Origin: Candidatus Nomurabacteria bacterium
Lineage (GTDB): Bacteria > Patescibacteriota > Minisyncoccia > Phycocordibacterales > UBA9973
Assembly (NCBI GenBank): GCA_023267115.1
Contig: JAHFNV010000009.1
Location: forward strand, 1-18,559
DNA length: 18,559 nucleotides
Direction: 5' to 3'
Part shown: positions 13,305 to 18,559 of the stretch, piece by piece
Numbering within the stretch: the stretch's first letter is position 1
How the letters are laid out: every line of letters starts with the position of its first letter
Notes under the pieces: model-generated
What the model saw: the letters and a program-made list of their open reading frames with translations, nothing else
What the model was told of the DNA's origin: nothing
Databases searched by the model: none
Translations under genes and position numbers: made by a program

Positions 13305-14806
13305 CTAGCTAAAAAGTTATTTTTAAATTCTTCAATCGCGTTTTGAAGTTCAGTTTCTCCGGTTTCAGTCCACATTTTTGTCTCCTCAATATCTTTATAG
13401 AACTTTTTAGCATTCTTTTCAGTATATTCTATCAAGCCTAGCTCAAATTCTTTTATTTTTTCAAGAGGTACATCATCCATAAAACCTTTGGTGAGAGCAT
13501 ACAGCACAATCACTTGATCTTCTATTTTCATCGGGGCGTATTGGGGTTGCTTAAGTATTTCCACTGCTCTTTTGCCGCGCTCCAATTGTTTTTTAGTATT
13601 TTCATCAAGATCAGAACCAAATTGGGCAAAGGCTTCAAGTTCGCGATACTGGGCCAAGTCTAATTTGAGTGTGCCAGCCACTTTCTTCATCGCTTTAATC
13701 TGGGCGCTGGAACCAACACGCGACACTGAAGACCCAACATTTACCGCTGGGCGAATACCTTTATAGAAAAGATCTGTTTCTAAGAAAATCTGTCCATCGG
13801 TAATGGAAATAACATTGGTCGGAATATAAGCGGAGATATCTCCAGCTTGGGTTTCAATAATTGGCAAAGCGGTAATCGATCCGCCACCATATTTTTCATT
13901 TCTGCGGCAAGCGCGCTCAAGTAATCGAGAATGTAAATAAAAAACATCGCCTGGATACGCTTCTCGGCCAGGCGGACGGCGAAGTAAAAGAGAAATTTCT
14001 CTATAGGCGACAGCATGCTTGGAAAGATCATCATAAATAATAAGCACGTCTTTACCTTGATCCATAAAATATTCGGCAATTGAAACTCCAGTGTAAGGCG
14101 CAATGTAGGAAAGCGGAGCTGCTTCGGAAGCACCAGCTGAAACAATGACGGTGTAATCCATCGCCCCACCCTCCGCCAGCCGCATCTGTAGTTTGCGAAG
14201 TTTAGAATCTTTTTGACCAATAGAAACATACACACAAATCATGTTCTGGCCTTTTTGATTTAGAATCGTATCAATAGCGATGGCCGTCTTGCCAGTCTGA
14301 CGATCACCGATTAGGAGCTCGCGCTGTCCTCGGCCAATCGGAATAATGGCATCAATAACTTTTATACCGGTAGCCACCGGTTCGCTGACACTAAGGCGAG
14401 TAACCACCCCTGGAGCCACCTTTTCGATTGGATAGGTTTTAGTTGCTCGAATAGCACCCTCTCCATCGATAGGCATACCTAAAGCGTTCACCACTCTTCC
14501 CAAAATATTATCGGAGACTGATATTTCAAGTATTCTTCCGGTTGCTTTAACTTCATCTCCCTCTTTAATTTTAGAAAAATCACCTAGAACAATGACACCG
14601 ACCGCATCTTCTTCTAAATTAAGGGCTACTCCTACTTCACCATGAGGAAAAGTTACCATCTCTGATAATTTTATATCAGACAGACCTGAAGCTTTAGCGA
14701 TTCCGTCAAAAACTTCAATCACCTTGCCAACCTTTTCAATCTTCAGTTGGCTTGAAAAATTATCTATCTCTTTTATTAAATTGTCTACAATGTGGCTGCG
14801 ACTCAT
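13298..14806 (-). CDS. atpA: ATP synthase F1 subunit alpha
   Basis: The non-catalytic nucleotide-binding subunit of F1. The 502-residue protein has the P-loop GDRQTGKT (167-174), SEPVATGIKVIDAIIPIGRGQRELLIG before it, DDLSKHAVAYREISLLLRRPPGREAYPGD and SVSRVGSSAQIKAMKKVAGTLKLDLAQYRELEAFAQFGSDLD, all diagnostic. The N-terminal helix that contacts AtpH is present (about 3-20). Length is standard. Confidence 0.99.
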   Translation of the reverse strand: MSRSHIVDNLIKEIDNFSSQLKIEKVGKVIEVFDGIAKASGLSDIKLSEMVTFPHGEVGVALNLEEDAVGVIVLGDFSKIKEGDEVKATGRILEISVSDNILGRVVNALGMPIDGEGAIRATKTYPIEKVAPGVVTRLSVSEPVATGIKVIDAIIPIGRGQRELLIGDRQTGKTAIAIDTILNQKGQNMICVYVSIGQKDSKLRKLQMRLAEGGAMDYTVIVSAGASEAAPLSYIAPYTGVSIAEYFMDQGKDVLIIYDDLSKHAVAYREISLLLRRPPGREAYPGDVFYLHSRLLERACRRNEKYGGGSITALPIIETQAGDISAYIPTNVISITDGQIFLETDLFYKGIRPAVNVGSSVSRVGSSAQIKAMKKVAGTLKLDLAQYRELEAFAQFGSDLDENTKKQLERGKRAVEILKQPQYAPMKIEDQVIVLYALTKGFMDDVPLEKIKEFELGLIEYTEKNAKKFYKDIEETKMWTETGETELQNAIEEFKNNFLART

Positions 14807-14813
14807 TTATTTA

Positions 14814-14848
14814 TTCGTATGTGCCTATTCGTTAAGGCTATTCGCATA
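14814..14848. repeat. CGAATA triple repeat between atpH and atpA
   Basis: On the - strand CGAATA(G/A) occurs three times with steps of about 13-14 bases, starting in the last codons of atpH and ending next to the atpA start. The first copy carries the atpH stop TAG; a TAA follows in frame. Confidence 0.5.
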
Positions 14849-15245
14849 CTAAATATGCTTCTAATTGTTTAATTTTATTTTTAACACTCAAATCAATAAC
14901 CTCATCTTTTACTTCCATCCTTATTCCGCCTAATAATTCTTCATTCAATTCTTCGATCAGGTTAACTTCCTTGGATAAATAACGTTTCTTTAATAAATGA
15001 ACCAGGCTTTTTCTAGAATGATTTTCTAATTTTTGAGCGCTTGATACTTTGACTATAGTTATACTTTCCTCTTTATTAATTATTTCTCTTAAGGAGGAAA
15101 GTATGCCTCCAACTTTTGAAAGCAAGTGTTTACGATAAATAAAATCCACTACCCTTTTTAGTCCTTGAGAAAATTCTATACCCTTTTTATCTTTTAAGGA
15201 CAAATAAATGGCGCGAGCTATGTCATTGTTAGATATTTGGGTCAT
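14838..15245 (-). CDS. atpH: ATP synthase F1 subunit delta (short)
   Basis: Delta links the top of F1 to the b-subunit peripheral stalk. The 135-residue protein is clearly shorter than usual (about 175-180). The C-terminal family block NLIEELNEELLGGIRMEVKDEVIDLSVKNKIKQLE is intact (GGI and the iDxS motif), while the N-terminal six-helix domain is reduced. Identification rests on that block and on the canonical position between atpF and atpA. It starts four bases after atpF. Confidence 0.93.
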   Translation of the reverse strand: MTQISNNDIARAIYLSLKDKKGIEFSQGLKRVVDFIYRKHLLSKVGGILSSLREIINKEESITIVKVSSAQKLENHSRKSLVHLLKKRYLSKEVNLIEELNEELLGGIRMEVKDEVIDLSVKNKIKQLEAYLVCE

Positions 15246-15248
15246 GAT

Positions 15249-15743
15249 TTACAATAAATTGTTGAGTTCTTTGATTGTTTGCTCATTCAAGGGCGTATTA
15301 ACCCTCTCACCAAGTAACTTTTCGGCTATTTTTACAGCTACTGATACAATCTCTCCTTTAGCCTGAGCCACCATTTTAATTTTCTCATTTTCTAGAGTTT
15401 TTTTGCCATTCTCAATCATGCTAGAAACTTGTTTCTTTGTATCTTCCAACATCAGTGCTTTTTTATGTTCCGCTTCTTTTTTACCTTCTTGAAATATTGT
15501 GTTGGCCTCAGTGCGAGCTTTAGCTAGAACTGTTTCATATTCGGCCTTCGTTTTTTGAAGCAAGATAGCATTCGACTTTGCATCATTAATCCCTTTTGAT
15601 ATCTTCTCGGCCCGTTCGTTCAACAATTTGATTAAAAACTTCAGAGCAAAAAAATACAACACCACCACCACAACCCCAAAATTAATTACTTGGGCAATGA
15701 TGATTTTCCAATCTATGTGAAATGTGGCAATAATGGACTCCAT
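15249..15743 (-). CDS. atpF: ATP synthase F0 subunit b
   Basis: Peripheral stalk subunit. The 164-residue protein has one N-terminal transmembrane segment (about 14-36, rich in Val, Ile and Phe) followed by a long charged helix (Lys, Glu, Ala) to about residue 150, typical of the b dimer coiled coil. LNERAEKISKGINDAKSNA is the common hinge region. Only one b gene is present, so b/b' pairs are not used here. Confidence 0.97.
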   Translation of the reverse strand: MESIIATFHIDWKIIIAQVINFGVVVVVLYFFALKFLIKLLNERAEKISKGINDAKSNAILLQKTKAEYETVLAKARTEANTIFQEGKKEAEHKKALMLEDTKKQVSSMIENGKKTLENEKIKMVAQAKGEIVSVAVKIAEKLLGERVNTPLNEQTIKELNNLL

Positions 15744-15748
15744 AAATT

Positions 15749-15782
15749 ACTTAGTAGTCGGACTACTAAGTGACTACTAAGT
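15749..15782. repeat. Palindrome plus tandem copy between atpE and atpF
   Basis: ACTTAGTAGTC (15749-15759), one base, GACTACTAAGT (15761-15771), then GACTACTAAGT again (15772-15782). The first two form a perfect 11-bp inverted repeat around a single G; the third is a direct duplicate. It fills nearly the whole 40-base spacer after the atpE stop. In RNA the two downstream choices of partner give alternative hairpins. Confidence 0.85.
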
Positions 15783-15783
15783 T

Positions 15784-15990
15784 CTAAATCGAAAATGCAA
15801 TAACCAGAGCGTAAATGGCGATTGCTTCCGCGAAAGCGCAAGCTAAAAGCATCGGCACTAAGATCTTGCCAGCTGCTTCTGGATTACGACCAATCGACTC
15901 CATAGCTTTCGAGCCAATCATGCCTATGGCCACAGCTGGGCCAATCGCCCCCACCGCCATAACAATTGCTTTTGCAAAAAATGTTGTCAT
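15784..15990 (-). CDS. atpE: ATP synthase F0 subunit c
   Basis: The proteolipid of the rotor ring: two membrane helices in 68 residues joined by the polar GRNPEA loop (34-39). The ion-binding Glu55 sits in CAFAEAIAIY. At the positions that bind Na+ in sodium-dependent rings (Gln in helix 1, Ser/Thr after the Glu) the residues are Ile22 and Ala56, so proton coupling is predicted. The protein is a little shorter than most c subunits. It lies 10 bases after atpB. Confidence 0.98.
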   Translation of the reverse strand: MTTFFAKAIVMAVGAIGPAVAIGMIGSKAMESIGRNPEAAGKILVPMLLACAFAEAIAIYALVIAFSI

Positions 15991-16000
15991 GTGATTAATT

Positions 16001-16870
16001 TTATATATTATTAATAATCTTCGACACTTTATCTACATGTCCTTCTTCAGGCTCTTCATGATCACTGGCCGCAATGGTAAAATATACAACCAAAAGAATT
16101 GAAAATATCAGGGCTTGAATCACTCCGACGAGTATTTCCAGAAAAATGAACGGTACCGGAATAAGGTAAGCCACTAGAGCGGTCATTGACACTAAAAGCA
16201 CTTCGCCGGCGAAAACATTTCCGAAAAGACGGAAAGAAAGCGAAGCGACTTTGGCAAACTCGCCGACAATTTCAATCAAACCCACAAAGAACGTAATGGG
16301 AGCGACAATCACCACTGTCGGCTCTTTCCATATTTTGGCTGGTATCTGTCCCAGCACTTTCAGATTAACATATTTATTAAAAGTTTTCCAGATACCGATT
16401 GAAAAAATACCAAAGATATTTGCCCCAATGACGGCCATTATGGCAAGAGCAATAGTAGTGTTGATGTCAGCCGTGCCTCCACGCAAAAACGGAATAAAAA
16501 CCAGTCCATGTTCAGCTTGCTCAATAATTCCAAATCCGCCCAAAGGTAGAAGCCCAAGCCAATTATTCACCAGAATAAAAAAGAAAACACAAATAGCGAT
16601 TGGGAAAATTTTTATGGAAATTTCTCGATTATTTGTAACTTGGTCACATAGGTTTAACGCCCCGTCTATAATAATTTCAAAAATATTTTGCAACTTATTT
16701 GGAATTTCACGAAGTTTAAAACGTAACACTAGAGCCAAAATCATAAGCACTAAAACCGCCAGCCAACTGACTAAGAGCGCGTTGGTAATGGCAAAACCTT
16801 GATAGTGAAAGACCGGCTCGGCGAAGAGGGTGGTGTTGTGAGAAATATTTTGGCTTAAATTAATTTCCAT
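16001..16870 (-). CDS. atpB: ATP synthase F0 subunit a
   Basis: The stator channel subunit. The 289-residue membrane protein has the essential Arg214 in LSFRLFGNVFAGEVLL, the PNKLQNIFEIIID segment, VNNWLGLLPLGG, and the VGLIEIVGEFAK helix; the C-terminus VGVIQALIFSILLVVYFTIA matches the family. Its ATG lies 11 bases inside the end of the preceding AtpZ/I-like gene, so the two are translationally linked. Confidence 0.98.
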   Translation of the reverse strand: MEINLSQNISHNTTLFAEPVFHYQGFAITNALLVSWLAVLVLMILALVLRFKLREIPNKLQNIFEIIIDGALNLCDQVTNNREISIKIFPIAICVFFFILVNNWLGLLPLGGFGIIEQAEHGLVFIPFLRGGTADINTTIALAIMAVIGANIFGIFSIGIWKTFNKYVNLKVLGQIPAKIWKEPTVVIVAPITFFVGLIEIVGEFAKVASLSFRLFGNVFAGEVLLVSMTALVAYLIPVPFIFLEILVGVIQALIFSILLVVYFTIAASDHEEPEEGHVDKVSKIINNI

Positions 16871-17111
16871 TATTTTTTATTTTCTGCATATAATTTTTAA
16901 CCACTTTCACAATACCAAATATTGTGATTAAAAATGCAAAAAAAGCCAATGAAAGAAATATCGACGGACTAGTACCATAATGCCCATCCAATTTCTTGCC
17001 CAAAATAAGTGCACCTACGATAGGCACCACAATCCAGGCCGAAATCTCACTAAACACTTGCACTCCGGCAACCCAAGATGGTTTATTTGAATTGTTTTGA
17101 TTGTCAGCCAC
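16860..17111 (-). CDS. AtpZ/AtpI-like small membrane protein
   Basis: An 83-residue protein with two predicted membrane helices (about 25-42 and 51-70) separated by GKKLDGHYGTS, the pattern of AtpZ/AtpI-type F0 accessory proteins, which assist assembly of the c ring or Mg2+ supply at the head of atp operons. It starts with GTG at 17111. It is the first gene after the operon promoter and overlaps atpB. The assignment relies on helix pattern, size and position. Confidence 0.8.
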   Translation of the reverse strand: MADNQNNSNKPSWVAGVQVFSEISAWIVVPIVGALILGKKLDGHYGTSPSIFLSLAFFAFLITIFGIVKVVKNYMQKIKNNGN

Positions 17112-17118
17112 AAAAGTA

Positions 17119-17136
17119 AAAAGCTTTCAAGCTTTT
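17119..17136 (-). other. Hairpin at the 5' end of the atp mRNA
   Basis: AAAAGCTT (17119-17126), two bases, AAGCTTTT (17129-17136): a perfect 8-bp inverted repeat. On the - strand it begins at the expected transcription start and is followed by T-rich bases before the GTG start. It may protect the 5' end or attenuate. Confidence 0.55.
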
Positions 17137-17140
17137 ATAT

Positions 17141-17169
17141 AGTATAAGAGAAAAACAATGGCGATGCAA
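17141..17169 (-). promoter_or_regulatory. Promoter of the atp operon
   Basis: On the - strand TTGCAT (17169-17164), exactly 17 bases, then TATACT (17146-17141). The expected start is near 17134, giving a leader of about 22 bases before the GTG at 17111. It begins only five bases after the 3' end of tRNA-Ile. Confidence 0.7.
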
Positions 17170-17173
17170 ATTG

Positions 17174-17245
17174 TGAGCGTGGATGGGATCGAACCATCGG
17201 CCTCTGTCTTATCAGGACAGCGTTCTACCACTGAACTACACGCTC
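17174..17245 (-). tRNA. trnI: tRNA-Ile (anticodon GAT)
   Basis: On the - strand a standard 72-base cloverleaf: acceptor GAGCGTG/CACGCTC, D arm GTTC-AGTGGTA-GAAC, anticodon stem CTGTC/GACAG with loop CTGATAA (anticodon GAT), 5-base variable loop, T arm GATGG-TTCGATC-CCATC, discriminator A. All stems are fully paired. CAA follows in place of CCA. It is not next to a 16S/23S spacer here. Confidence 0.97.
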
Positions 17246-17255
17246 TCGTCCGAAA

Positions 17256-17284
17256 ACTATATCAAAAAAGGCTATTTTGAGCAA
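17256..17284 (-). promoter_or_regulatory. Promoter of tRNA-Ile
   Basis: On the - strand TTGCTC (17284-17279), 17 bases, TATAGT (17261-17256). The expected start near 17249 is four bases before the tRNA. The -35 box lies in the inverted repeat GAGCAAA (17279-17285) / TTTGCTC (17304-17310) shared with the divergent S1 promoter. Confidence 0.7.
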
Positions 17285-17296
17285 ACTCCCGACTGC

Positions 17297-17324
17297 TTGC
17301 AATTTTGCTCCATTGTGATAATAT
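17297..17324 (+). promoter_or_regulatory. Promoter of the S1 gene
   Basis: TTGCAA (17297-17302), 16 bases, TAATAT (17319-17324). An overlapping extended -10 TGTGATAAT (17314-17322) is an alternative. Transcription would begin near 17330, leaving about 110 bases of leader before the preferred ATG. Confidence 0.5.
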
Positions 17325-17351
17325 GACCAGATAATTTAATTTTCATTAAAA

Positions 17352-17430
17352 GCAGGATTTAGGGTAACCTTTTGGCGAAACAGCCGGAAAACCTAAACCT
17401 TTTATCCGCTTTTGGGCGGATATTTTATTT
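17352..17430 (+). promoter_or_regulatory. Structured leader with terminator-like hairpin before S1
   Basis: State one: TATCCGC (17403-17409) pairs with GCGGATA (17416-17422), followed by TTTTATTTT, resembling an intrinsic terminator. State two: GC(A)GGAT (17352-17358) pairs with ATCCGC (17404-17409), closing a domain with TTAGG/CCTAA (17359-17363 / 17392-17396) and an inner stem 17370-17376 / 17383-17389 with a six-base loop. The two states share ATCCGC and exclude each other. I do not recognise it as a known riboswitch class. Confidence 0.45.
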
Positions 17431-17440
17431 TAAGTTTTTT

Positions 17441-18556
17441 ATGAGCAAAGGAAAAATAATAGAACCTATCCACGATACTTCACATAGCGAAGCAAATGAG
17501 GAAAATCTAGTGTTAAAATCAATTGTTGATCGCAGTTTAAACAGACCAGGAGTTGATTCATTAATAGAGGGTCCGGTAATTTTGATAGAAAAATCATCTG
17601 TCTTCGTTGACTTGTCGCCTTTTGGCACCGGTATTATTTACGGGCGCGAATTTATTAATGCCAAAGACATTATTAGAAAAATAAGCCTGGGCGATACGAT
17701 CAAAGCAAAAGTCGTTGAGGTTGAAAATGAGGATGGTTATACAGAACTTTCGCTGAAAGAAGCCAAACAGGCGTTGGCCTGGAGCGAAGCGGAAAAAGCC
17801 ATCAGGGCAAAAACTGTTCTGAACCTAGAAATAAAGGACGCTAATAAGGGCGGACTGATTTTGGAATGGCAAGGCATCCAAGGATTCTTGCCCGCTTCTC
17901 AATTGAAAGCTGAACACTATCCTCGGGTGGAAGATTCGGATAAAGATAAAATATTGAAAGAACTAAAAAAATTAGTTGGACAAAAAATTTCAGTGATGAT
18001 TATTTCTACTATGCCGAAAGAAGGCAAATTAATCTTTTCTGAAAAAGACAACAACCCCGAAGAAAAAAAGGAAATTTTAAGCAAATATAATATCGGTGAC
18101 AGCCTGGATTGTATGGTAGCTGGTATTGTTGACTTTGGAGTATTTTTAAAATTGGAAGATAATTTAGAAGGCTTGGTACATATTTCCGAATTAGATTGGG
18201 GACTGGTGGAAGACCCACGCAGTATGTTTAAAATTGGAGATCAAGTAAAAGCTAAAGTGATAGAAATTAAAGACGGCAAAATTTCTCTTTCCATTAAGGC
18301 GCTCAAGGAAAATCCTTGGAAAGAATTTGAAGGAAAAATAAAAAAAGGAGACATTATTAAGGGAGTGGTGATTAAATACAACAAACACGGCGCTTTGGTT
18401 TCCATCAAGGAAGGTGTAGCTGGATTAGTCCATAATTCGACTCTCGGTGGAGAAATCAAACTTCGCGATAAGTTGGAACTCGGTAAAAATTACAATTTCC
18501 AAATAACTCTTTTTGAACCTAAAGAACACAAAATGACTTTGGTGCATTTGGAATAG
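17441..18556 (+). CDS. rpsA: S1-domain protein, probable 30S ribosomal protein S1
   Basis: From the ATG at 17441 the protein has 371 residues and four S1 RNA-binding domains: about 40-108, 122-203, 218-288 and 302-371. The third is the best conserved (VDFGVFLKLEDNLEGLVHISEL); the second is more divergent (GGLILEWQGIQGFLPASQL). S1 binds mRNA and helps its entry to the 30S subunit; E. coli S1 has six domains, while four to six are common elsewhere. The frame is open to a TTG at 17372 with an AGGG upstream, which would add 23 mostly hydrophobic residues; I reject it because that stretch encodes the leader structure and terminator-like hairpin. The stop is TAG at 18554-18556. Confidence 0.9.
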   Translation: MSKGKIIEPIHDTSHSEANEENLVLKSIVDRSLNRPGVDSLIEGPVILIEKSSVFVDLSPFGTGIIYGREFINAKDIIRKISLGDTIKAKVVEVENEDGYTELSLKEAKQALAWSEAEKAIRAKTVLNLEIKDANKGGLILEWQGIQGFLPASQLKAEHYPRVEDSDKDKILKELKKLVGQKISVMIISTMPKEGKLIFSEKDNNPEEKKEILSKYNIGDSLDCMVAGIVDFGVFLKLEDNLEGLVHISELDWGLVEDPRSMFKIGDQVKAKVIEIKDGKISLSIKALKENPWKEFEGKIKKGDIIKGVVIKYNKHGALVSIKEGVAGLVHNSTLGGEIKLRDKLELGKNYNFQITLFEPKEHKMTLVHLE

Positions 18557-18559
18557 AAA

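Noticed and set aside
1..18559. CRISPR array, prophage, insertion sequence or defence system
   Set aside because: No regularly spaced repeats, no transposase, integrase, nuclease or Cas-like protein is encoded; the XRE protein alone, with the orphan gene converging on it, does not form a recognisable toxin-antitoxin pair.

Overview
The window looks like a piece of a small, AT-rich, tightly packed genome of the Candidate Phyla Radiation (Patescibacteria, probably Parcubacteria-like). This is an inference from several things seen together: spacers of 0-40 bases with ATGA overlaps, almost no Shine-Dalgarno sequence before any start, shortened versions of standard proteins (a PDZ-less RseP-like protease, a minimal AtpH, a one-domain M24 peptidase, a tail-less RsmI), tRNA genes without an encoded CCA, and lysine-rich orphan proteins. 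TGA, TAG and TAA all act as stops, so there is no sign of a recoded UGA.

Layout. Positions 1-302 hold no gene, only nested palindromes. Then come a murA-like gene and miaA (+ strand). Converging on them is a - strand group: rpmG followed by tRNA-Trp. Next is a long - strand cluster read from right to left: mreB, a delta'-type clamp-loader gene, frr, an RseP-like protease, an M24 peptidase, ddl and alr. It joins cell shape, ribosome recycling, membrane proteolysis and D-Ala-D-Ala synthesis; with murA it covers several peptidoglycan steps. A lysine-rich orphan (+) and an XRE-type regulator (-) converge in the middle. rsmI lies downstream of a complete F-type ATP synthase operon (AtpZ/I-like, atpB, E, F, H, A, G, D, C). 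The c subunit lacks the Na+ ligands, so proton coupling is predicted. tRNA-Ile(GAT) sits just upstream of the atp promoter, and a four-domain S1 protein diverges from it at the right end.

The most unusual content is repetitive. A 15-base palindromic core occurs three times, always inside coding sequence (frr, the clamp-loader gene, rsmI), always in the same frame and encoding Arg-Gln-Asp-Leu, while its outer stem differs between copies but stays self-complementary. A second palindrome (9-bp arms, core CGGAGGC/GCCTCCG) lies inside miaA and again after rsmI. A paired, inverted REPIN-like element fills the left end, a 154-base inverted-repeat element separates atpD from atpC, and several atp spacers carry small tandem repeats around stop codons. 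The S1 leader can fold into two mutually exclusive structures, one of them terminator-like. Three genes have a -10 box placed so that transcription would begin at the A of the ATG, suggesting leaderless mRNAs.
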